Translations under genes and position numbers: made by a program
The notes under the pieces: model-generated
Seen by the model: the letters and a program-made list of their open reading frames with translations, nothing else
Databases searched by the model: none
What the model was told of the DNA's origin: nothing
Shown: piece after piece, positions 52,287-60,184 of the stretch
Layout: each line of letters starts with the position of its first letter
How positions within the stretch are numbered: the stretch's first letter is position 1
Source of the DNA: Flavobacterium sp. MedPE-SWcel
Lineage (GTDB): Bacteria > Bacteroidota > Bacteroidia > Flavobacteriales > Flavobacteriaceae
Length of the DNA stretch: 64,000 nt
Assembly: GCA_001874325.1 (NCBI GenBank)
Contig: MPCW01000012.1
Span: forward strand, 44,688 to 108,687
Direction: 5' to 3'

Positions 52287-53009
52287 TTAGTTCTTCAAAC
52301 TTAATTTTTCAGCCCACTCTATTTCAGGAGGCAATTGTTTATTCGCTAATTCTATATGTATAACTCTACGTTTTTTATTATTAGTAGTCCTTTCAGAGCT
52401 ATGTAATAACAATGGTTTCATAATCATAACTCCACCAGCATTTACATTACAAGTTGTTACTTTCTCGGTTTCCCAATCTATAGTTTCAGGACGATAAATT
52501 CCTTTACTATGCGATTTTGGTATAACCTTTAAAGCACCATTATTTTCATCAGTATCGTCAAGATGAATACGAATGGTATAAATATTTTCTAGTATAGGCA
52601 ATGGAGGTTGTACAGCAAATTGTTTTTGTTTTATAGTCCATGAACTAAAACCATCTAATTCTACCTTTTTGTCAACAGATATTGATAAGTCTTGATGCAA
52701 TGCTACAAACCAATTTGATTTTTCGGGTTTATCAAAATAGATAGATTTTATTGAAAAATATCCTTCACCAAATAAAGTTTCAACGATATTCTGAAATCTA
52801 CTATTAAATATTTTTTGTTGTGTTTTAGGTACTTCCCTTAAAAATTGTCTTATAGCAAATAACCCTGCTGATTTTCGAAAAGTATCATTATTAGTATCAG
52901 CTTCATCGATATAAGAAGCTATAGTATTAATTTCAGCTTTAGTGAAAACTTCAGGAATAACGGCAAAACCATTTTCTTCTATTTCATTTTTATATTTAGA
53001 AAAAGACAT
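52287..53009 (-). CDS. Phytanoyl-CoA dioxygenase (PhyH) family protein
   Basis: This 240-residue protein has the double-stranded beta-helix fold of Fe(II)/2-oxoglutarate oxygenases. The proximal metal site is HQDLS (His-x-Asp, about residues 107-109). The distal His and 2-oxoglutarate Arg are in LLLHSSERTTNNKKRRVIHIE. The substrate is unknown, and bacterial members act on lipids, amino acids or natural products. It lies 2 bases after a SAM methyltransferase gene on the same strand, which suggests a pair acting on one pathway. Confidence 0.88.
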   Translation of the reverse strand: MSFSKYKNEIEENGFAVIPEVFTKAEINTIASYIDEADTNNDTFRKSAGLFAIRQFLREVPKTQQKIFNSRFQNIVETLFGEGYFSIKSIYFDKPEKSNWFVALHQDLSISVDKKVELDGFSSWTIKQKQFAVQPPLPILENIYTIRIHLDDTDENNGALKVIPKSHSKGIYRPETIDWETEKVTTCNVNAGGVMIMKPLLLHSSERTTNNKKRRVIHIELANKQLPPEIEWAEKLSLKN

Positions 53010-53011
53010 AA

Positions 53012-53674
53012 TTATTTTAATTTCTTAATAGTAAACAATTCGTTATGATCTTCTATTTTGGGATATGTTCTTACAGAATAATTTTCATCAAAACGTGTAC
53101 GATAATATAAGTTTCGTTCTTTATCCTCTTTAGTTAAGGTCATGGTATTAAATAATATAAAACCATTTACATTTAATAAATGATTGACTCTATTTATAAA
53201 GAACTCTTCGAATAAGAAATTAGGCATTACAGTATCTTGAAAAATATCGATAATAATAAGGTCGTACTTTTCTTTTGTTTTTAAAACAAATTCAAAAGCA
53301 TCATCAATAACAATATTTAGGTTTTTAATACTTTTTAATTCAAAATACTCATTAGCAATATTAATTATTTGTGGGTCAATTTCCACACCAGTAATTTTGC
53401 CTTCAAAATGTATTTCATCAGCCAAGGTTTTTATTACACTACCACCAGCTACACCTAGTACTAGTATATTGTTAAAATTCTTGACTCTATTATAACCTAT
53501 GTAATTAAGGCCTTTACGTAATACTCTTTGCAAGCTACCATAAGAATAGTTTGTGTTTTTTGAGTCTAATACTAGTTCTCCATTATTCCATGTAACTTCT
53601 AGATTCTTACTTATTTTTGATTTTTTTTGATGTATTGTAAAAGGTATAAAGTAACTCAATATTCTCTTCAGCAT
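53012..53674 (-). CDS. Spermidine-synthase-like SAM-dependent methyltransferase
   Basis: From the ATG at 53672-53674 this is 220 residues. The nucleotide motif ILVLGVAGGSVIKTLADEI and acidic loop GVEIDPQIINIANEYFEL are of the spermidine synthase/methyltransferase superfamily. The middle DDAFEFVLKTKEKYDLIIIDIFQD is also present. The key residues of a true aminopropyltransferase are not convincing, so I prefer an unassigned methyltransferase. It overlaps no gene and is directly followed by the PhyH gene. Confidence 0.8.
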   Translation of the reverse strand: MLKRILSYFIPFTIHQKKSKISKNLEVTWNNGELVLDSKNTNYSYGSLQRVLRKGLNYIGYNRVKNFNNILVLGVAGGSVIKTLADEIHFEGKITGVEIDPQIINIANEYFELKSIKNLNIVIDDAFEFVLKTKEKYDLIIIDIFQDTVMPNFLFEEFFINRVNHLLNVNGFILFNTMTLTKEDKERNLYYRTRFDENYSVRTYPKIEDHNELFTIKKLK

Positions 53675-53734
53675 CGACAAATGTTTTCTAATCGTAAATA
53701 TATGTTATTTTTACACCTTAGCTTTTAAACAATT

Positions 53735-54283
53735 ATGAAAAAAATATATCAATTTTTATTCTTTAATATGATGGGGTGGCGCATAAAAGGAACAATGAAC
53801 CCTGATGTAAAGAAATGTATAATTATAGTAGTACCACACACTAGCTGGATAGATTTTATAGTAGGAGTGTTAACACGTGGTATTATAGGATTACAAATGA
53901 ATTTTGTAGCAAAAAAAGAATTATTCAAATTCCCTTTTGGAGCTTATTTTAGATGGATGGGGGGGGCACCATTAGATAGACAAAAAAACGAAAACAAAGT
54001 AGATGCAATAGCTGCTATTTTTGATGAGAAAGAAGTTTTTCGTTTAGCAATAGCGCCAGAGGGTACAAGGAAAAAAGTGACTGAATGGAAAACAGGGTTT
54101 TACTATATTGCACAAAAAGCAAATGTACCTGTTATTGCTGTAGCTTTTGATTATGGTAAAAAAGAAGTAAAATTAGCCGAACCTTATAATTTGACAGGAA
54201 ATAAGGAAATAGATTTTAAAAATTTAGAAAAACACTTTAAAGGAGTAATTGGTTACGAAAAAGAGTATAGTTACAATGCGTAA
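53735..54283 (+). CDS. 1-acyl-sn-glycerol-3-phosphate acyltransferase (PlsC-like)
   Basis: This 182-residue membrane-associated acyltransferase has the HxxxxD-type motif VPHTSWIDF (about residues 34-42, catalytic His and Asp) and the lysophospholipid-binding motif APEGTRKK (about 110-117). It is short for PlsC (usually 230-250) and lacks a long N-terminal helix. It may act on lysophosphatidic acid or another lysophospholipid. Confidence 0.88.
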   Translation: MKKIYQFLFFNMMGWRIKGTMNPDVKKCIIIVVPHTSWIDFIVGVLTRGIIGLQMNFVAKKELFKFPFGAYFRWMGGAPLDRQKNENKVDAIAAIFDEKEVFRLAIAPEGTRKKVTEWKTGFYYIAQKANVPVIAVAFDYGKKEVKLAEPYNLTGNKEIDFKNLEKHFKGVIGYEKEYSYNA

Positions 54284-54434
54284 TTTTTATTAAGAATAAT
54301 TTAACACTATTATATAAATTAGTATCGTAACTTTATATAGTGATTCTATTTAACTAGATTAGTAAAATAAATGTATTTTAAAATGGTTTTTATGATTTAA
54401 CTATAAAAGCTATAATGTTTGTTTTATTGGTAAT

Positions 54435-54476
54435 AAACCCCGAAAGTATTTTATAAAAATATTTTCGGGGTTTTTA
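54435..54476. terminator. Bidirectional terminator between PlsC-like and XRE genes
   Basis: AAACCCCGAAA at 54435-54445 pairs with TTTCGGGGTTT at 54463-54473, with further pairing of the AT-rich centre and a T run after. It lies immediately after the XRE gene stop. Confidence 0.85.
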
Positions 54477-54926
54477 TTATTGTGAGGTATAATTCTTGAA
54501 AGTACCATTTTTATAAAATATAACGATTCGCTCTATCGTATTATCTCCAAGGTTAGAAATTATTCTATTTTCTTCAATTTCATTTTTTTGAGTTTCTTTC
54601 TCTTTTTTCTCATCAGAAGAAAAAAGGTCATGATCAACAACACTTTCTTTTTTAGGTAATGTAGTAGGAGGGGTAGGAACATCATTTATTACAGCCTCTT
54701 GTTTCGGAAAATTACCTTGCCCATTTAGTAACCAATAGAGATCTACTTCAGGAAAATTGTCAGTTATTTTTAAAACAAAATCAAGACTAGGTTTGTTCCT
54801 GCCAGATAACAAATGTGACAGGCTAGAACGTTGTACACCTAATTTATCGGCAAATACAGATGCTGAAAGACTGTAATAGTCAAGTATTGTTTCAAGACGT
54901 TTTATGAAATCTTCGATGTTTACCAT
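54477..54926 (-). CDS. XRE-family regulator with acidic linker and conserved tail
   Basis: This 149-residue protein has an N-terminal Cro/C1-type HTH (about residues 5-66). ASVFADKLGVQRSSLSHLLS carries the recognition helix. A Pro/Thr-rich then Glu/Lys-rich linker (about 75-120) follows, then a C-terminal stretch NTIERIVIFYKNGTFKNY. The C-terminal piece recurs in flavobacterial proteins of this type and may bind a signal or partner. Its promoter carries palindromes that match those of the divergent peptidase gene. One overlaps the translation start, so it probably represses itself. Confidence 0.85.
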   Translation of the reverse strand: MVNIEDFIKRLETILDYYSLSASVFADKLGVQRSSLSHLLSGRNKPSLDFVLKITDNFPEVDLYWLLNGQGNFPKQEAVINDVPTPPTTLPKKESVVDHDLFSSDEKKEKETQKNEIEENRIISNLGDNTIERIVIFYKNGTFKNYTSQ

Positions 54927-54957
54927 TGTAAATTATATTTGTATTACAAATGTAAAC
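54918..54957 (-). promoter_or_regulatory. Operators over the XRE gene promoter and start codon
   Basis: GTTTAC-CATT-GTAAAT at 54918-54933 spans the ATG (its 5' part encodes Met-Val-Asn on the minus strand). TATTAC-AAAT-GTAAAC at 54942-54957 covers TACATTTG (54954 to 54947), the predicted -7 box of the XRE gene. Together they fit a self-repressing promoter. Confidence 0.55.
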
Positions 54958-55118
54958 AATAGGTTTGTATATAACAAATAAACTTGTAAACAGGATGTTC
55001 TTACATAAAGTAGTACTTTACTTAGAATACACTATATCTCTGATATAAGTATATTTATGTTTTAAATATGAGGGTTAAATCTAAGGATGATTAAAAGCTT
55101 AAATAAGTAATGATGAGG

Positions 55119-55192
55119 GTTTACAGGTGTAACAAAATTACAGTAAAAATAAGTTTACAATTGTAAATAATATGTTGTTTACTTTTGTAAAC
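55119..55192 (+). promoter_or_regulatory. Three GTTTAC-N4-GTAAAC operators upstream of the M14 peptidase gene
   Basis: GTTTAC-AGGT-GTAACA is at 55119-55134, GTTTAC-AATT-GTAAAT at 55153-55168 and the perfect GTTTAC-TTTT-GTAAAC at 55177-55192. The last contains TACTTTTG (55180-55187), a match to the TAnnTTTG -7 box. Spacing of starts is 34 and 24 bases. The rest of this 279-base gap shows no gene. Confidence 0.6.
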
Positions 55193-55205
55193 TAATACAT
55201 ATAAC

Positions 55206-56366
55206 ATGAATTTAGAGTCAATATATAGAACTAGTAAAGAACAAAGGTTAGAGCATCGGTACATTACTAATAAACATATAGAACCTATATTAAATGACTT
55301 AGAGTCTATTTTTGAAATAGATGTTTTAGGTCGTTCGGTTATGGATAAATCTATCTATAGTATTAAGGTAGGAAGCGGTAAAACCAAAATTTTAATGTGG
55401 TCACAAATGCACGGTAATGAATCTACAACTACTAAAGCGCTATTTGATATGCTTAATTGGCTAAAAAGTGATGCGGCAGATACAAGACAGGTAAAAAATA
55501 ATTTTACATTTTATATACTACCTATACTAAATCCTGATGGAGCTGCGTTATACACACGCGAAAACGCTAATAAGGTAGATCTTAATAGAGATGCTGTAAA
55601 TTTATCACAGCCAGAAAGCAAGTTATTACGTCAAGCTTTTGATGAATTTCAGCCTGATTTCTGTTATAATATGCACGATCAGCGTACTATATTTGGTTTA
55701 GAAACTGTAAATGGGGTTAAACCAGCTACACTTTCTTTTCTAGCGCCAGCTTATAATGATGATAGAACGATAAATAGTTGTCGTCAAACAGCAATAAATC
55801 TTATTGTTGCAATGAATAAATCATTACAGAGGTATATACCTAATCAGGTAGGGCGTTTTGATGATTCGTTTAATATAAATTGTGTAGGAGATAGCTTTCA
55901 AGCCTTAGGTGTGCCTACAATATTGTTTGAAGCAGGGCACTATAAAGATGACTATGAACGAGAAAGAACTAGAGAATTTGTGTTTTTTGCATTATTATCA
56001 GGATTTAATGCGATTAACGAAAACGTTTTAGTTGTTAACAAAAACGACGAATATTTCAATATTCCTCAGAATAAGGCCATATTTTATGACATCGTGTATA
56101 GAAATGTCAACATTAATTATGAAAATAAAGAAAAAAGAGCGATTTTTGCATCTCAATATAAAGAAGTCTTGTTTGAGGATTTTGTAGTATTTGATGCATT
56201 TATCAAAGAAATAAATAATTCGGAACTCATTCAGGGTCACATAGAATACGATTGTGAAGGACAATTTTTTGTAGGTAAAAACGGTTTAAAATTCCCTAAA
56301 ACTGATACAGAAGCTACTTTTGTAATAGAACCTAATAGAAAGTTTGTTAATGGAGTAGAGGTGTAA
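55206..56366 (+). CDS. M14-family zinc carboxypeptidase
   Basis: This 386-residue putative carboxypeptidase has the metal motif MHGNESTTTK (His and Glu, about residues 73-76), the LNPDGAALYTRENANKVDLNRD segment with the substrate Arg, and a later His in CYNMHDQR (third zinc ligand). ILFEAGHYKDDYERERTREF has the catalytic Glu. It has no signal peptide, so it is probably cytoplasmic. It is the divergent partner of the XRE regulator and has the clearest operator array in the window. Confidence 0.88.
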   Translation: MNLESIYRTSKEQRLEHRYITNKHIEPILNDLESIFEIDVLGRSVMDKSIYSIKVGSGKTKILMWSQMHGNESTTTKALFDMLNWLKSDAADTRQVKNNFTFYILPILNPDGAALYTRENANKVDLNRDAVNLSQPESKLLRQAFDEFQPDFCYNMHDQRTIFGLETVNGVKPATLSFLAPAYNDDRTINSCRQTAINLIVAMNKSLQRYIPNQVGRFDDSFNINCVGDSFQALGVPTILFEAGHYKDDYERERTREFVFFALLSGFNAINENVLVVNKNDEYFNIPQNKAIFYDIVYRNVNINYENKEKRAIFASQYKEVLFEDFVVFDAFIKEINNSELIQGHIEYDCEGQFFVGKNGLKFPKTDTEATFVIEPNRKFVNGVEV

Positions 56367-56437
56367 GCTTCTTTAAGTATTGATTTTGATTTATGTTATT
56401 AAGCTAAATATTATTACACAATAAAACACAAACATTT

Positions 56438-56917
56438 ATGAGTAAATTTCGTTTGGATGAAGTTGATCACCAAATATTAGATATGCTGATTGACAACACG
56501 AGAGTTCCGTTTACGGATATCGCAAAAAGACTGTTGATTTCGGCAGGAACAGTGCATGTTAGGGTTAAAAAGATGGAAGATGCTGGTATTATAATGGGAT
56601 CATCATTAACTCTAGACTATGAAAAATTAGGATACTCTTTCATTGCTTATGTAGGAGTGTTTCTTCATAATACATCACAAACTAAGTTTGTATTAGAGAG
56701 AATTAACGAAATACCATTTGTTACTGTTGCTCACGTTACTACAGGTAAATTTAATGTTTTCTGTAAAATTAGAGCAAAAGACACTAAACATGCCAAAGAG
56801 GTCATTTTCATGATTGATGATATTGATGGGGTGTATAGAACTGAAACAATGATATCGCTAGAAGAAAGTATTAACGATAAGAAACGTTTGATGCACACTA
56901 TCTTTAAAGATATGTAA
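56438..56917 (+). CDS. Lrp/AsnC-family transcriptional regulator
   Basis: This 159-residue protein has an N-terminal winged HTH (about residues 5-55, VDHQILDMLIDNTRVPFTDI then LLISAGTVHVRVKKMEDAGI) and a C-terminal RAM effector domain (about 65-145). It probably senses an amino acid. It is 71 bases after the M14 peptidase gene on the same strand and could share its transcript. It is a classical feast/famine regulator. Confidence 0.93.
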   Translation: MSKFRLDEVDHQILDMLIDNTRVPFTDIAKRLLISAGTVHVRVKKMEDAGIIMGSSLTLDYEKLGYSFIAYVGVFLHNTSQTKFVLERINEIPFVTVAHVTTGKFNVFCKIRAKDTKHAKEVIFMIDDIDGVYRTETMISLEESINDKKRLMHTIFKDM

Positions 56918-56937
56918 TAAGTATTTATTACAATTTT

Positions 56938-56970
56938 AACACCCTCATGTTATATAACATGAGGGTGTTT
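56938..56970. terminator. Palindromic terminator after the Lrp gene
   Basis: A perfect 32-base palindrome at 56938-56969 (AACACCCTCATGTTAT and its complement) is followed by a T run. It ends the operon of the Lrp regulator. Confidence 0.85.
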
Positions 56971-57026
56971 TAATTAATTTGAAGAAAGAAAGATCGCTTT
57001 TAAGTACTAACACATTATTTAAAATT

Positions 57027-57545
57027 ATGAAAGTAAGCCAATTAAGTAAAGATGAGTATAATACATATTTTAATGCATATATACAGTATGTAGACGATAC
57101 TTGGTCGTTAACAGAATGGTTAGAGGTGAGTTTGCATGAATTTATTAAGTTCGTACAAGAAATCCCTATGGGTAAGCATGATTATCGTTATGCAGAAGGG
57201 AAATGGACTATAAAAGATATTATACAGCACCTTATTGATGCTGAAAGAGTTTTTAATTACCGTGCAATGCGAATTTCACGTGGCGACACTACTGATCTTC
57301 CAGGGTATGAGCAGGATGATTATGTTGTTACGGCTAAAGCTAACGATAGAACAATACAATCGCTATTAACAGAGATGTCGGCATTACGCCATGCGACGAT
57401 ATTATTCTTTAAATCATTAAATGAAGATGATTTACTTAAAAAAGGTATGGCTTCGGGTTATGCAGTATCGGCACGTGCATTAGGTTTTTTGATAGTAGGG
57501 CACGAAAAACATCATATAAATGTTTTTCAAGAGCGATATTTGTAA
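57027..57545 (+). CDS. DinB-family protein
   Basis: From the ATG at 57027 this is 172 residues. The DinB four-helix bundle has a metal site with His in IIQHLIDAERVFNYRA (about residue 69) and in GHEKHHINVFQERYL (about 157-161). The DinB/YfiT superfamily includes metal-dependent thiol transferases and proteins of unknown function. An upstream TTG would add 16 residues and is rejected. It has its own terminator. Confidence 0.85.
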   Translation: MKVSQLSKDEYNTYFNAYIQYVDDTWSLTEWLEVSLHEFIKFVQEIPMGKHDYRYAEGKWTIKDIIQHLIDAERVFNYRAMRISRGDTTDLPGYEQDDYVVTAKANDRTIQSLLTEMSALRHATILFFKSLNEDDLLKKGMASGYAVSARALGFLIVGHEKHHINVFQERYL

Positions 57546-57560
57546 TTAAAAAGTAAAAAA

Positions 57561-57584
57561 GCGCCCTAATTAGGGCGCTTTTTT
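57561..57584. terminator. Bidirectional terminator
   Basis: The palindrome GCGCCCTAATTAGGGCGC at 57561-57578 is flanked by an A tract and a T tract. It serves the DinB gene and the convergent DHS-like gene. Confidence 0.9.
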
Positions 57585-57606
57585 ACTTTTTAGAGCTAAT
57601 TATAGC

Positions 57607-58578
57607 TTATTGATCTAGTAAATAAGCGAATATTAATGGAGCAACAATTGTTGCATCAGATTCTATTATGAATTTAGGGGTGTCAATGTCCAGTTTTCCC
57701 CATGTAATTTTTTCGTTAGGTACTGCACCAGAATAAGAGCCATAACTCGTTGTAGAGTCGGATATTTGACAAAAATAGCTCCAGAAAGGAATATCAGTCA
57801 TTTCCATGTCTTGATATAGCATTGGTACTACACATATAGGGAAATCTCCTGCTATACCACCGCCTATTTGAAAGAAACCTACACCGTTATTACTATTTTT
57901 AGCATACCAGTCGGCAAGAAAGGCCATATATTCTATCCCAGATTTCACTGTAGAGGCTTTAAGCTCTCCTTTTATAACATATGATGTGAATATATTACCC
58001 ATAGTGCTATCTTCCCACCCAGGGACTATTATAGGTAAGTTCTTTTCGGCAGCAGCATACATCCAGCTATCTTTCAAGTCTATCTCGTAGTATTCTTCTA
58101 AAACACCCGATAATAGCATTTTGTACATGAATTCGTGAGGTAAATAGCGTTCACCTTTATCTTCTGCATCTTTCCATATTTTATGAATGTGTTTTTGTAA
58201 ACGACGAAATGCTTCTTCTTCCGGTATACAAGTGTCAGTAACACGGTTTAAACCTTTTTCTAATAAATCCCACTCTTCTTTAGGAGTTAAATCTCTATAA
58301 TTAGGTACTCTTTTGTAATGTGAGTGCGCTACAAGGTTCATTATATCTTCTTCTAAATTAGCTCCTGTACATGAAATAATTTGAACTTTGTCTTTTCGAA
58401 TCATTTCAGCAAAACTTTTCCCAAGTTCAGCTGTACTCATTGCGCCAGCAAGGGTTACCATCATTTTAGCCCCATTTTTAAGCTGTTTTTCATAGCCTTT
58501 GGCGGCATCTACCAGTGCAGCAGCATTAAAGTGTAGGTAGTGTTTTTCTATAAACTGGCTAATAGGTCCTTTACTCAT
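57607..58578 (-). CDS. Deoxyhypusine synthase-like protein
   Basis: From the ATG at 58576-58578 this is 323 residues. The NAD-dependent DHS-like fold is clear: MVTLAGAMSTAELGKSFAEM, ISCTGANLEEDIMNLVAHSH and VGFFQIGGGIAGDFPICVVP. The catalytic Lys of eukaryotic DHS is kept in ITWGKLDID (about Lys295). Bacteria lack eIF5A, the eukaryotic substrate, so another acceptor is expected. It is 23 bases after the arginine decarboxylase gene on the same strand. A polyamine role such as aminobutyl transfer is a reasonable inference. Confidence 0.85.
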   Translation of the reverse strand: MSKGPISQFIEKHYLHFNAAALVDAAKGYEKQLKNGAKMMVTLAGAMSTAELGKSFAEMIRKDKVQIISCTGANLEEDIMNLVAHSHYKRVPNYRDLTPKEEWDLLEKGLNRVTDTCIPEEEAFRRLQKHIHKIWKDAEDKGERYLPHEFMYKMLLSGVLEEYYEIDLKDSWMYAAAEKNLPIIVPGWEDSTMGNIFTSYVIKGELKASTVKSGIEYMAFLADWYAKNSNNGVGFFQIGGGIAGDFPICVVPMLYQDMEMTDIPFWSYFCQISDSTTSYGSYSGAVPNEKITWGKLDIDTPKFIIESDATIVAPLIFAYLLDQ

Positions 58579-58601
58579 CGTATTGTTATTTAGATTCAAG
58601 C

Positions 58602-60002
58602 TTATTTTTTATTATAACCTAGTATTTTTAATACATCTTCGGCTTTTTGTTGTTCAGAAAATACTTCTGTACTCAACATTCCGTTTTTATCACGGTCTAT
58701 TAATATATGTTTTGGTTGAGGAATAAGGCAGTGTTGTAACCCACCATATCCACCTATAGTTTCTTGATATGCACCTGTGTTGAAGAAACCTATGTATAGT
58801 GGTTTCTCTTTTTTGTAATTAGGTAAGTATATAGCATTCAGGTTTTGTTCAGAATTGTAATAATCATCGCTATCACAAGTTAAACCACCTAATAGTACCC
58901 TTTCGTATGAATCGTTCCAACGATTAATAGCTAACATTATAAATCGTTTGTTTATAGCCCAAGTATCAGGAAGTGTAGTAATGAAAGACGAATCAATCAT
59001 ATTCCATTTTTCTCTATCATTTTGCTGTTTTTGATAAAGTACTTGGTATATAGCACCACCGCTCTCACCTACGGTAAATGACCCGAACTCAGTAAAAATG
59101 TGAGGAACATCTACTTTTGCATCATCACAAGCTATTTTTATTTGATTGATTATTTCGTCAATCATATATTGATAGTCATATTCAAAAGCAAGTGAGTTTT
59201 TTATAGGGAATCCACCACCTATATTAAGGCTATCTAGAGTAGGGCACTCTTTTTTAAGGTTTATGTATACTTTTAAACATTTTAAAAGTTCATTCCAGTA
59301 ATAGGCTGTATCCCTAATACCAGTATTGATAAAGAAATGCAGCATTTTTAGCTCTACATTCTTGTTTTCGTGTATTTGTTTTCTGTAAAAAGGTACAATG
59401 TTACGGTACCCAATACCAAGTCTAGAAGTGTAAAATTCAAATTTAGGTTCCTCTTCAGCAGCAATACGTATTCCTATTTTAAATTTTCCGTCTATTTCTT
59501 CCTGTAAAAGATTTAATTCTTCATAATTATCAATAACGGGTATTGTGTTTTCATGACCATTATTGATTAGTCTAGCAATGTTAGTGATGTATTGGTCTCT
59601 TTTAAAGCCATTGCAAACAACATAGGTATTTTTGTTTATTTTTCCAGATTCTAAAAGATTCTCTACAATATTAATATCATAAGCAGCAGATGTTTCTATA
59701 TGTACATCGTTTTTAAAAGCTTCATTCATAACATATTCAAAATGAGAACTTTTAGTGCAGTAACAATAATGATATTCGCCCTTATAGTTGTTTTTATCCA
59801 TAGCTACTTTAAACCAATTTTTTGCTCTATTAATATTAGCAGAAATTTGTGGTAAGTAGGTGAATTTTAAAGGGGTACCATATTGCTCTACAAGTTTCAT
59901 TAAATCAATATTATGAAACTGTAGATCATCTTTATTTAAAGAAAATTCTTCTTGAGGAAAATCAAAAGTTTGATTTATTAAGTCGTGGTATTTTGTATTC
60001 AT
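58602..60002 (-). CDS. speA: Arginine decarboxylase (biosynthetic, PLP fold IV, short form)
   Basis: This PLP enzyme of the alanine-racemase fold probably makes agmatine from arginine, the first step of a polyamine path. The PLP lysine is in YCTKSSHFEYV (about Lys84). SRLGIGYR, NIGGGFPIKN and the second-subunit site LLGGLTCDSDDY are all present. At 466 residues it is shorter than E. coli SpeA (658) and resembles the Bacteroidota type. Arginine is the expected substrate, but ornithine or carboxynorspermidine cannot be excluded by sequence alone. It starts an operon with the DHS-like gene and has a long leader. Confidence 0.8.
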   Translation of the reverse strand: MNTKYHDLINQTFDFPQEEFSLNKDDLQFHNIDLMKLVEQYGTPLKFTYLPQISANINRAKNWFKVAMDKNNYKGEYHYCYCTKSSHFEYVMNEAFKNDVHIETSAAYDINIVENLLESGKINKNTYVVCNGFKRDQYITNIARLINNGHENTIPVIDNYEELNLLQEEIDGKFKIGIRIAAEEEPKFEFYTSRLGIGYRNIVPFYRKQIHENKNVELKMLHFFINTGIRDTAYYWNELLKCLKVYINLKKECPTLDSLNIGGGFPIKNSLAFEYDYQYMIDEIINQIKIACDDAKVDVPHIFTEFGSFTVGESGGAIYQVLYQKQQNDREKWNMIDSSFITTLPDTWAINKRFIMLAINRWNDSYERVLLGGLTCDSDDYYNSEQNLNAIYLPNYKKEKPLYIGFFNTGAYQETIGGYGGLQHCLIPQPKHILIDRDKNGMLSTEVFSEQQKAEDVLKILGYNKK

Positions 60003-60135
60003 TTACTATAAATATGGGGATTCAAGACGTGTTTTTGAAGAAACAACCTTCTTTAAGCCCTTATTTTGAAATATACCGCTTGTTGTTTTTTATACAATTT
60101 TGCAGTAATAGGGGTATTTAATCTTTTTATTTTGA

Positions 60136-60143
60136 CAAATGTA
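60136..60143 (-). promoter_or_regulatory. -7 promoter element of speA
   Basis: TACATTTG on the minus strand (60143 to 60136) matches TAnnTTTG. It would give a leader of about 125 bases before the speA ATG, longer than for most genes here. A bulged hairpin (AACAAC paired with GTTGTT) can be drawn in it. Confidence 0.4.
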
Positions 60144-60184
60144 GAAAATAAATTATGCGTTTTAAAACATTAGTCTTAATCGAA

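Noticed and set aside
53012..53674. Calling the methyltransferase a spermidine synthase linked to the arginine decarboxylase
   Set aside because: The genes are 5 kb apart, and the residues that bind decarboxylated SAM and putrescine are not convincing.
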